A program made the position numbers and the translations under genes. DNA of 64,000 bases from Bacteroidales bacterium (GTDB taxonomy: Bacteria; Bacteroidota; Bacteroidia; Bacteroidales; GCA-2748055): NCBI GenBank assembly GCA_029210585.1, contig JARGFP010000018.1, forward strand, positions 34,199 to 98,198. The letters are read 5' to 3'. Positions within the stretch are counted from its first letter, which is position 1. The number at the start of each line of letters is the position of its first letter. The notes below the pieces were generated by a model. The model was not told the DNA's origin. It made no database searches and saw only the letters and a list, made by a program, of their open reading frames with translations. Shown here piece by piece: positions 57,491 through 64,000 of this stretch.

Positions 57491-57584
57491 ACCAGGGGCT
57501 TTTCTCTGAATGCTTCACCTTTCCCGCTTTTTTGTTAGTTTTAGGATCTGAAAAACAAACAGAAAATGACACGATACCTCTTCC

Positions 57585-57763
57585 TGCTGAAACGTAATCC
57601 CCGCCTGCTGAAACGCAGCCCCTTCCTGCCGACGCACGCCCGATTACTGCAGAATATCCGCATGCTACTGATAAATAAGCATTTCCTGCTGACACGCGCC
57701 TGCTTACTGCAGAATATCCGCAAGTTGCTGACACGCACGTATTTCCTGCCGACGCACGCCCGC
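57585..57763. repeat. Degenerate tandem repeats at the 5' end of the M19 peptidase frame
   Basis: The sequence TTCCTGCCGACGCACGCCCG occurs near 57623 and again near 57743 (variant near 57682), and TTACTGCAGAATATCCGCA occurs near 57645 and 57705, a period of about 60 bp. The 66 codons from the ATG at 57566 come entirely from this repeat. Confidence 0.7.
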
Positions 57764-58972
57764 ATGCTTTTGCTGCTTATGGCAATCATTGTTCCACTTT
57801 CTTCCTGCACCCCGGGCGAAGAAAAACTGAAAGAAAAAGCCGATCGCATCCATCAAAAGGCACTCACGGTAGACAGTCATGTGGACACGCCCCTGTGGCT
57901 GACCCGCGAGGGCTTTCGCTTTGGGGAAAGAAACGGCGGTGACCGGAGTCGCAGCAAGGTGGACATCCCGCGCATGAGAGAAGGAGGGCTGGACGGTGTG
58001 TTGTTTGCTGTCTTTATCGGCCAGGAAGAACGTACGGAAGAAGGGAACAGGAAGGCGCTTTCAGAAGCGAATGAAATCATGGACTCTATCCGTTCCACGG
58101 TGTCGCGCTATCCCGATCAGCTGGACATTGCGGTCAGCCCCGGCGCATTCAGGAATATTGAAAAAAACGACAAACTGGCCATTTTCCTTGGCATGGAAAA
58201 TGGATACCCGCTGGGCAGGGAGGTTGCCCTGGTGGATTCATTTTATGATGCGGGCATCCGTTACATTACACTGTGTCATTCCTACAACAACGACATTTGC
58301 GATTCTTCCACCGATTCCGCAGAGCATGACGGTCTTTCCGCCTTTGGCGAAGTAGTGGTGGCACGCATGAACGACGTCGGGATGATGATCGATGTCTCGC
58401 ATGCGTCCGACGCATCCTTTTACGATGCGATACAGTTGTCACGGGCACCTGTCATTGCCTCGCACTCCTGTGCCAGGGCATTGTGCGACAACCCCAGGAA
58501 CCTGACGGACGATATGCTGCTAAAGCTGAAGGAAAATGGGGGTGTGATCCAGATGTGCATTCTCAGTGCCTATGTGAAAACCCCGGATCCCAATCCCCTG
58601 AGGGATTCCGCACGCAAAGCGGTATATGAGAAGCATGGCAATTACTTCGAGCTGGACGACCTGGGCAAGGAAGCCTTTCTGAACGACTGGTACAAGGTGG
58701 ATGTGGATTTCCCGCAACAACTGGCCACGGTCGCAGATGTGGTGGACCACATCGATCATATCGTGGAGGTGGTTGGAATCGATCATGTGGGGATCGGCAC
58801 CGACTTTGATGGGGGCGGTGGCGTTGAAGGCTGCTTCGATGTTTCTGAGATGGGCAACATTACCCTGGAACTGGTCCGCCGTGGTTATTCAAAAAAAGAG
58901 ATCGAAAAGATCTGGTCAGGCAACCTCATGCGGGTGATGGAGGAAGTTCAAAAGACAAGTATAAGTTCTTAG
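57764..58972 (+). CDS. Membrane dipeptidase lipoprotein (M19 family)
   Basis: An M19 (renal dipeptidase-like) enzyme that hydrolyses dipeptides. The preferred start at 57764 gives a lipoprotein signal (MLLLLMAIIVPLSSC, Cys about residue 15) and a 402-residue protein; an in-frame ATG at 57566 would add 66 repeat-derived residues in front of it. Zinc ligands are seen in VDSHVDTPLW, GMENGYPLG, MIDVSHASD and IASHSCARALC, with IDHVGIGTDFDGGGG near the end. The protein should be anchored in the periplasm or at the cell surface. Confidence 0.9.
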   Translation: MLLLLMAIIVPLSSCTPGEEKLKEKADRIHQKALTVDSHVDTPLWLTREGFRFGERNGGDRSRSKVDIPRMREGGLDGVLFAVFIGQEERTEEGNRKALSEANEIMDSIRSTVSRYPDQLDIAVSPGAFRNIEKNDKLAIFLGMENGYPLGREVALVDSFYDAGIRYITLCHSYNNDICDSSTDSAEHDGLSAFGEVVVARMNDVGMMIDVSHASDASFYDAIQLSRAPVIASHSCARALCDNPRNLTDDMLLKLKENGGVIQMCILSAYVKTPDPNPLRDSARKAVYEKHGNYFELDDLGKEAFLNDWYKVDVDFPQQLATVADVVDHIDHIVEVVGIDHVGIGTDFDGGGGVEGCFDVSEMGNITLELVRRGYSKKEIEKIWSGNLMRVMEEVQKTSISS

Positions 58973-59016
58973 TTTCCGGGCGACCTCAGGGGGGTGATGA
59001 ATCAGGTTGAAAAGCA

Positions 59017-60855
59017 TCAATTGTCGCCCCTGTAAAAGTGTCCGCGTACGAGTTTTCCTACTTCAAACCGTTCCAGGATCGTCTGGTCATTCAGCTCCCT
59101 GGAGAGTGAGGCGATGGTTTCCACCGGCACATCGAACAAATCCAGGATCAGCAGCCCGTCGAGTGCATTGTTGAATTTCGGATCCACGTTGAAACTGATG
59201 ATCTTGCCGTTCAGCTTCAGGTAGCGTTTCAGCAACACCGGCATCTTGTATCCCGAGGTTTCCACATCGTCGATGAAATTATCGAATTTCTGAAGGTTAT
59301 CGGCACTTTCCAGGATGATGTCCTCATCGATATTGTATCCCGGTACGTTGTACCTGGTGCGCGGACGGATGTACCTGGCCAGCTTCTTGTCGTAATAATT
59401 TTTCCGGATATAGTTGATGATCATCGATTTGGAAAATTCCGAGAAACGGTTGCTGATGCTCACCGGGCCGATCAGGTAGCGGTATTCCGAATTCTTGATC
59501 AGGAAATAGAGGATCCCTTTCCAGAGCAAAAACAGGGGCATGGGCTTGCGCTGGTATTCCTCCACGATAAACGACCGGCCCAGTTCCATGGACTGGCGGA
59601 GGTATTTTCTGAATCCCCGGTGCATCCTGAACAGGCTGTGGACATAGAATCCCTTGACGCCGTATTTCTGCAGGATGTCGTTACCGATCCCGACCCGGTA
59701 GGCACCCACGATCTTTTCTTCCTGTGTATCCCAGACGAACAGCTGGTGGTAATAGAGGTCGTATTCGTCCAGGTCCATGGACCGGTTGGTTCCTTCGCCC
59801 ACACCGCGGAAGGTGATTTCACGCAGCCGGCCGATCTCGTTCATGATGTGCGGTATCCTGGTGGATGGGGTGCAGAACACCTCGAAATTGGTGTTCGAGA
59901 AGAGCATTGCTTCTTCATCGGTTCGCAGCTGCCCGATTTCGTATTTTATTTTCGCGGGAGATACCGGTGCCGCAATGGGCTCGGCTTTCTGTACCCGTTT
60001 GAACCGGGGCTGGAAGAACCGTTTCACCTCCAGAGCCGATCCCAGCGAATAGGTCTTGGCACGCAGGAACCTGCCATAGCGGGCCAGGTCGGTGAATTCA
60101 TCCTGTTCTTTTACCGTGATGGGATTGCCGATGCGGATGCGGATTTTCCGGTGTTTCTTGTTGAACATTTCAGAAGGCAGCTTCACGGTCCGCAGTGACG
60201 GATGGATGAGCCCGAGGATATGGAAGATCCTTGAATTGGTCCCTTCGAAATATACCGGCACCACCGGCACCCTTGCGTTGCGGATCATCTTGATGGCGGA
60301 AGTCTGCCACTGCCGGTCTGTTTTTCCGAAATTGTCGGGATTGTAACTCGAGACTTCCCCGGCAGGAAAGATCCCCAGTACCTTGCCTTCCTGTACATGC
60401 TGAATGGCCATCTTGATGCCGGCCAGGCTCGATGCCCTGTCTTTGCGTTTTTCGAACGGATTGACAGGGAACAGGAACTCAGAAACGGAATCGATCCGTT
60501 GCACCAGGAAATTGGCCAGGATCCGGATATCCGGACGAGTGCCCGCGATGACCTTCACCAGCAACATCCCGTCGATGCCCCCGAAAGGATGGTTGGAGAC
60601 GGTGATGAAAGGCCCTTCACGGGGAATCCGTTTCAGCTCATCCTCACGCACCTCGTAATCCAGTTCCAGCTTTTCAATCAGCTTGTCAATGAAATCGATC
60701 CCCTGTTCATCACTAAGCTCCTCGACCAGCTTGTTGAGTTTATTGATGCGCAACAAATTCATCATTATCTTCGCCACGCCACCCCCGCCCAGCTTCTTGA
60801 GCCGTGCTGATCTGATCAGCTCATCAGTCTCTATCAGTTTACGTGTCTTCGCCAT
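59017..60855 (-). CDS. Bifunctional aminolipid acyltransferase (OlsF/GlsB-GlsA-like fusion)
   Basis: A 612-residue fusion. The N-terminal half is a PlsC-like O-acyltransferase (NHPFGGIDG, His89 and Asp95; FPAGEVSS; VVPVYFEGTNS). The C-terminal half is an OlsB-type GNAT N-acyltransferase (RLREITFRGVGEGT, LFVWDTQEEKIVGAYRV, LGRSFIVEEYQ). In Bacteroides two genes (glsB, glsA) make glycine lipids; in Serratia OlsF is one protein with both activities and makes ornithine lipids. The amino acid used here cannot be decided. The start at 60855 is preferred; the gene is divergent from lnt. Confidence 0.85.
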   Translation of the reverse strand: MAKTRKLIETDELIRSARLKKLGGGGVAKIMMNLLRINKLNKLVEELSDEQGIDFIDKLIEKLELDYEVREDELKRIPREGPFITVSNHPFGGIDGMLLVKVIAGTRPDIRILANFLVQRIDSVSEFLFPVNPFEKRKDRASSLAGIKMAIQHVQEGKVLGIFPAGEVSSYNPDNFGKTDRQWQTSAIKMIRNARVPVVPVYFEGTNSRIFHILGLIHPSLRTVKLPSEMFNKKHRKIRIRIGNPITVKEQDEFTDLARYGRFLRAKTYSLGSALEVKRFFQPRFKRVQKAEPIAAPVSPAKIKYEIGQLRTDEEAMLFSNTNFEVFCTPSTRIPHIMNEIGRLREITFRGVGEGTNRSMDLDEYDLYYHQLFVWDTQEEKIVGAYRVGIGNDILQKYGVKGFYVHSLFRMHRGFRKYLRQSMELGRSFIVEEYQRKPMPLFLLWKGILYFLIKNSEYRYLIGPVSISNRFSEFSKSMIINYIRKNYYDKKLARYIRPRTRYNVPGYNIDEDIILESADNLQKFDNFIDDVETSGYKMPVLLKRYLKLNGKIISFNVDPKFNNALDGLLILDLFDVPVETIASLSRELNDQTILERFEVGKLVRGHFYRGDN

Positions 60856-60860
60856 ACTTG

Positions 60861-60889
60861 CAAATATAATACAAAATATTCCCCTCAAA
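60861..60889 (-). promoter_or_regulatory. Promoter of the aminolipid synthase gene
   Basis: On the minus strand TATATTTG (60861-60868) has TTTG (60886-60889) 17 bp upstream. The -7 box ends 5 nt before the start codon at 60855, which predicts a leaderless or nearly leaderless message. Confidence 0.55.
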
Positions 60890-60895
60890 TTACGT

Positions 60896-60903
60896 TATAT
60901 TTG
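60896..60903 (+). promoter_or_regulatory. -7 box of lnt
   Basis: TATATTTG, exact consensus, ends 17 nt before the ATG at 60921. It partly overlaps the upstream side of the divergent promoter. Confidence 0.55.
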
Positions 60904-60920
60904 TAATCTTATTGAATATT

Positions 60921-62657
60921 ATGTCACGATTGACCCGCATACTTTTGTCCGTACTCAGCGGCGTGTTGCTTGCACCGGCTTATTTCCAGTGGGGTACAGG
61001 ATTCATTATGTTCATTGCCCTGATTCCCCTGCTGATGGTGGAGGAGGACCACTACCAGCGGCGCGCGAAGAACCGCACCGCCTCGCTCACCTGGTATGCA
61101 GTGATCACCTTCATGCTGTTCACGGCCCTTACGGTCTGGTGGGTGAAGAATGCCGTCGCCGTGGGCATCATCGCTGCTTTGATCGTTAACACAGCGTTCA
61201 TGACGGTCCCGTTCATGCTCTTCCACTATGTGAAAAGAAACACGGGACCGCGGCTGGGGTACCTTTCCCTGGGATCGCTCTGGCTCGCATTCGAACTGTT
61301 GTTCCTGAATGTACAGGTAAACTTCCCCTGGATCATCTTCGGGAATGCGTTTGCCAATGACGTCCGGTTCATACAGTGGTACGAAGTGACCGGGACCCTT
61401 GGCGGCAGCCTCTGGGTGCTGGTCATGAACATACTTATTTTCCGGGTGATCCAGGGACTCAGGAAAAAATTCAGTTTCCGGGCCAATCGCGGCAGGATCA
61501 GCTGGGTATTCGGTTTCCTGCTGGTGCCCATGGTCCTTTCCCTGGTGCGGTATGCTACCTATGAAGAGGATTACCGTCCGTATGAAATTGTGGTCCTGCA
61601 GCCCAACATCGATCCGCTGATGAAATTCATCGATATGCCCCAGGCCGAGCAGACCGCTTATCTTTTGGAGGAAGCCCGCGAACTGGTGACGGAGACGACC
61701 GATTACGTGATGGGTCCCGAGACATTTATCAACAATTCCGTCTGGCACCATACCATCGACCGGCACCCGGAGATCAACAAGTTGTATGGTTTTATCAGCC
61801 AGTATCCCGATGTGAAATTCGTTATCGGTGCCATGACCTACAAGCGCTATGCGCCCGGCGATTCCCTGTCACCAACAGCCAAGCCGGTGGGCGACACTTC
61901 ATATTATTATGACAGCTACAACAGTGCGCTGCAGCTCGACCGTACCCGGGAGATCCAGATGTACCACAAGTCACTGCTGGTGACTGGTGCAGAATGGATG
62001 CCCTCTTTCAACAGGTCGTCGTTTATCAGGAAGATCACGGTCGACCTGGGCGGCATCACCCGGAGCCATGGCACCCAGGAAGAGCGGGAGGTGTTCGTCT
62101 CCCCGCAGGATGGACTGAAGGTGGCCCCGGTGATTTGCTGGGAATCCGTTTTTGGGGAATATGTAACCGAATATGTCGGGGAAAAAGGTGCCAACCTGAT
62201 CTTCATCATCACCAATGACGGGTGGTGGAAAGACACCCCGGGGCACAAGCAGCACAACAGCTTTGCACGGTTGCGTGCCATTGAGACCCGGCGCAGCATT
62301 GCCAGGTCGGCCAACACCGGGATCAGCAGCATGATCGATCAGCGCGGCGTGGAGCTGCAGCGGCTCGGCTGGTGGAAGCGTGGCGGTCTGAAGGGAACGC
62401 TGAATGCCAACGACCACATCACCTTCTATGTGAAGCATGGCGACTACCTGGCGCGGTTCGCCGCCTTTTTTTCGGTACTGCTCGTATTGTATGCCTTTGT
62501 CAGGAAACGCGCCCTGAATGAAAGGCCCGCGAAACCAGCTGCCGCGAAACCAGCTGCCGGGAAATCACCACGTGCCGGGAAAACACCACGTGCCGGGAAA
62601 TCATCTGCTCCCGGAAAATCAAACCCTCTCAAAACGAATCAACGCTCAAAAAAGTAA
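60921..62657 (+). CDS. lnt: Apolipoprotein N-acyltransferase
   Basis: Lnt adds the third acyl chain to lipoproteins in the inner membrane. From the ATG at 60921 (after a TTG at 60912) it has 578 residues with about six N-terminal membrane helices and a nitrilase domain: catalytic Glu in VMGPETFINN, Lys in MYHKSLLVTGAEWMP and Cys in VAPVICWESVFGEYV. A C-terminal helix is followed by a ~40-residue tail of KPAAAKPAAGKSPRAGK-type repeats, unusual for Lnt. Lipoproteins in this window (TlpA-like, GldD, M19) are potential substrates. Confidence 0.94.
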   Translation: MSRLTRILLSVLSGVLLAPAYFQWGTGFIMFIALIPLLMVEEDHYQRRAKNRTASLTWYAVITFMLFTALTVWWVKNAVAVGIIAALIVNTAFMTVPFMLFHYVKRNTGPRLGYLSLGSLWLAFELLFLNVQVNFPWIIFGNAFANDVRFIQWYEVTGTLGGSLWVLVMNILIFRVIQGLRKKFSFRANRGRISWVFGFLLVPMVLSLVRYATYEEDYRPYEIVVLQPNIDPLMKFIDMPQAEQTAYLLEEARELVTETTDYVMGPETFINNSVWHHTIDRHPEINKLYGFISQYPDVKFVIGAMTYKRYAPGDSLSPTAKPVGDTSYYYDSYNSALQLDRTREIQMYHKSLLVTGAEWMPSFNRSSFIRKITVDLGGITRSHGTQEEREVFVSPQDGLKVAPVICWESVFGEYVTEYVGEKGANLIFIITNDGWWKDTPGHKQHNSFARLRAIETRRSIARSANTGISSMIDQRGVELQRLGWWKRGGLKGTLNANDHITFYVKHGDYLARFAAFFSVLLVLYAFVRKRALNERPAKPAAAKPAAGKSPRAGKTPRAGKSSAPGKSNPLKTNQRSKK

Positions 62658-62716
62658 ACCCCCTCAAAAAAGTAAACCCCCTCAAAAAAGTAAACCCCCT
62701 CAAAAAAGTAAACCCT
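62645..62716. repeat. 18-bp tandem repeat between lnt and the flavin reductase gene
   Basis: Four consecutive copies of CTCAAAAAAGTAAACCCC (the last ends CCCT), starting inside the lnt stop region, plus a partial unit up to 62735. Because the first copy contains the lnt TAA, copy number could move neither stop nor next start but sets their distance. Confidence 0.9.
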
Positions 62717-62734
62717 CTCAAAAACCAAAAAGTA

Positions 62735-63238
62735 ATGTTCAGGAAAATCTCACCGTTCGATATCGATGACAATGTTTTCAAGATGATGGACAAGGACTGG
62801 ATGCTGGTAACTGCCGGGACCCGGGACCATGTGAATACCATGACCGCAAGCTGGGGACACCTGGGAATCATGTGGAACCTCCCGGTGGCCATTTGCTACA
62901 TCAGGCCGCAGCGCCACACCTTTGGGTTCGCCAATGAGCACGACTGCTATACGCTCAGCTTCTTCGGGGAAAAGGACCGGGAGATACTGCAGTTCTGCGG
63001 CACGAAATCGGGGCGTGACCATGACAAGATCAGGGAGACCGGACTCATTCCGCTGGAGACAGATTCAGGAAATATCTATTTTGAACAGGCGCACCTGGTG
63101 CTGGAGTGCAGGAAGATTTACCAGGACGACATGAAGGCGGAAAACTTCGTTCGTCCGGAAATCGCCAAAAAGAATTACCCGAAAAATGATTTCCACCGGT
63201 TCTACTTCGGAGAGATCATCAATGTGCTGGTGCGGTAA
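62735..63238 (+). CDS. Flavin reductase-like domain protein
   Basis: A 167-residue FMN-binding split-barrel protein. NTMTASWGHLGIMWNLPVAICYIRP is the flavin-binding region of flavin reductase-like proteins (PF01613), followed by FTLSFFGEKDREIL-type and a CGTKSGRDHDK segment. Members reduce free flavin or act as flavin-dependent oxidoreductases; the partner is unknown. The start at 62735 follows the 18-bp repeat array directly. No obvious operon partner other than lnt. Confidence 0.85.
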   Translation: MFRKISPFDIDDNVFKMMDKDWMLVTAGTRDHVNTMTASWGHLGIMWNLPVAICYIRPQRHTFGFANEHDCYTLSFFGEKDREILQFCGTKSGRDHDKIRETGLIPLETDSGNIYFEQAHLVLECRKIYQDDMKAENFVRPEIAKKNYPKNDFHRFYFGEIINVLVR

Positions 63239-63239
63239 G

Positions 63240-63405
63240 GAGCTATTGTGCTGCAGTCATGGCCTTCGATGCAATGTTAAAATCCCATGTGCTCCGGTGA
63301 CAGCCTTCGCTGCTTCTTTGAGGCTCCTGCCTGATCCGGTCATAGACTTTGCTGTTTCTTTGAGGACCCCACGTGCACCGGTGACAGCCCTTTCTGCCTG
63401 ATGAG
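63240..63405. repeat. Degenerate ~42-bp repeats downstream of the flavin reductase gene
   Basis: Three to four diverged copies of a unit like CCGGTGACAGCCTTCGCTGC followed by TTCTTTGAGG (near 63250, 63294, 63337 and 63378). No stable gene is formed; it looks like a decaying minisatellite. Confidence 0.6.
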
Positions 63406-63510
63406 AACCAGCCTTGGCCCGGAACAGGATGCCACCAGGTCAGGATCATGGGTGGCTGCTGTTCAAAACTTCCATGGTCACCGCAGCATTAAAAACGCTA
63501 TTTTTGCTGC

Positions 63511-63810
63511 ATGAGATCATTCTGGAAAATCATATGGCCCTACATGAAGAACAAGTATGTGATCACGCTTGTGGTCTTTGCCATCTGGGTCTCATTTTTC
63601 AGCCAGTACAACCTCACCGACCTTGCGAAATTGTCGCGGAACTACAAGGACCTGCAGCGGGAGAAGGAATATTACCAGGACCAGATCAGGCGTGATTCGG
63701 CACGGCTGCAGGAGCTTACCACCGATAAAGACAACCTGGAGAAATTCGCCAGGGAGCAATATTACATGAAAAAACCGAAAGAGGATATCTTCGTGGTAGT
63801 GGAGGAGTAG
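63511..63810 (+). CDS. Septum formation initiator family protein (DivIC/FtsB-like)
   Basis: A 99-residue bitopic protein: short cytosolic N-terminus, one transmembrane helix (YVITLVVFAIWVSFFS), then a coiled coil (LRKLSRNYKDLQREKEYYQDQI-like) and the conserved KFAREQYYMKKPKEDIFVV end. FtsB/DivIC proteins join the divisome at mid-cell with FtsL and FtsQ. The location near the right end of the window hides possible partners. Confidence 0.9.
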   Translation: MRSFWKIIWPYMKNKYVITLVVFAIWVSFFSQYNLTDLAKLSRNYKDLQREKEYYQDQIRRDSARLQELTTDKDNLEKFAREQYYMKKPKEDIFVVVEE

Positions 63811-63813
63811 TCT

Positions 63814-63913
63814 AACCGCAAAGTACGCAGTAAATAACCGCAGAGTACGCGGTAAATAACCGCAGAGTATGCGGTAATAACCGCCAAGGTATGAAGCCGC
63901 AAAGAACGCAGAG
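63814..63913. repeat. 22-bp tandem repeat (AACCGCAGAGTACGCGGTAAAT)-type
   Basis: Units at 63814-63835, 63836-63857, 63858-63878 and a degenerate fourth at 63879-63896, followed by a CCGCAAAGAACGCAGAG relic. Each unit contains a short inverted repeat (CCGC...GCGG). Similar ACGCAAAG/CCGCAGAG repeats occur between genes in many Bacteroidota. Nothing else is seen in 63811-64000. Confidence 0.8.
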
Positions 63914-64000
63914 TTTGTCGCAATGTTGAACTAAACCTCCCTTTCGGTCGGTAGCTTCACCAAAACGGCAGTGCTTCATCAAAAATAAGATTTTTCGTAA

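Larger units (their letters stand above)
57034..57565. other. Intergenic region with terminators and a gene remnant
   Basis: No intact gene in 532 bp. It contains two hairpins after sod (57082-57116 and 57129-57170) and a minus-strand coding remnant resembling the end of a HipB-like regulator (57344-57490). The last 75 bp hold the putative upstream region of the dipeptidase gene. Confidence 0.7.

Noticed and set aside
57489..57734. Minus-strand frame rich in Ser, Ala, Gly and Tyr
   Set aside because: Produced by the tandem repeat at the 5' end of the M19 peptidase region; no start context and no family.
58977..59031. GGGCGAC...GTCGCCC inverted repeat between two convergent genes as a bidirectional terminator
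   Set aside because: Arms of 7 bp are separated by about 40 bp and there is no T-run; too weak to call.
63814..63913. CRISPR array suspected from regular 22-bp repeats
   Set aside because: Units are directly adjacent without spacers and vary in sequence; no cas genes are present.

Overview
This 64 kb window is chromosomal DNA from a member of the Bacteroidota, most likely an uncultured Bacteroidales-like lineage of moderate GC content. The evidence is: repeated promoters of the Bacteroidota type (TTTG or TTG, about 17-21 bp, then TAnnTTTG); start codons preceded by A/T-rich leaders instead of Shine-Dalgarno sequences; the order mutY-ssb-gldE-gldD; a type IX secretion (T9SS) sorting domain on a secreted carboxypeptidase; a DUF4290 gene before murA; a second EF-G (EF-G2); a fused aminolipid acyltransferase; and a 30-residue AURKAIP1/COX24-type ribosomal protein. 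No rRNA, tRNA, CRISPR array, prophage or intact insertion sequence was found.

Layout. 1-2131: 14-bp tandem repeat, DUF4290 gene and murA. 2132-5078: AT-rich accessory island with a nucleotidyltransferase/HEPN pair (the HEPN gene is frameshifted), a TlpA-like lipoprotein, a PIN toxin with a DUF6364-type antitoxin under a well-formed promoter with candidate operators, and an 84-bp duplicated palindromic element. 5079-7235 (minus): EF-G2-like factor lacking the catalytic histidine. 7595-25605 (plus): rpsL-rpsG-fusA joined to the S10-spc-alpha ribosomal cluster through secY, map, infA, rpmJ, rpoA and an unusually long rplQ. 25697-28458: enolase and citrate synthase, each with a terminator. 28601-30900: a SpoIIE-type phosphatase convergent with and overlapping a degenerate histidine kinase-receiver protein. 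31096-32664: two secreted proteins of unknown function. 32731-35686: hisS and hutH. 35738-38860 (minus): a VWA protein, then an ECF sigma factor with an anti-sigma-like membrane protein and a Spy-like periplasmic protein. 38946-43197 (minus): transketolase and dsbD. 43347-45410 (minus): RNase G/E, the 30-residue ribosomal protein and an HU/IHF protein. 45555-49245: mutY, ssb, gldE, gldD. 49278-50638: phosphopantetheinyl transferase and an archaeal-type GGGP synthase homologue. 50800-64000: an alkaline-phosphatase-fold protein that has lost most active-site residues, a small membrane protein, a T9SS M14 carboxypeptidase, ychF with an inserted repeat, sod, an M19 dipeptidase lipoprotein, an aminolipid synthase, lnt, a flavin reductase-like protein and divIC.

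Most of the window is housekeeping: translation, protein export, envelope biogenesis and central carbon metabolism. Three themes stand out. First, several enzyme homologues lack catalytic residues: EF-G2, the kinase-receiver protein and the phosphatase-fold protein. Second, short tandem repeats with a period divisible by three have expanded inside linkers or termini of otherwise conserved proteins (SSB, YchF, the M14 and M19 peptidases, the anti-sigma-like protein), with related repeats between genes. Third, membrane-lipid genes are well represented (GGGP synthase, the OlsF-like enzyme, Lnt). I found no multi-gene system that I can claim is new. The best candidates for follow-up are the EF-G2 protein, the pseudo-phosphatase, the kinase/phosphatase pair and the toxin-antitoxin operator region.
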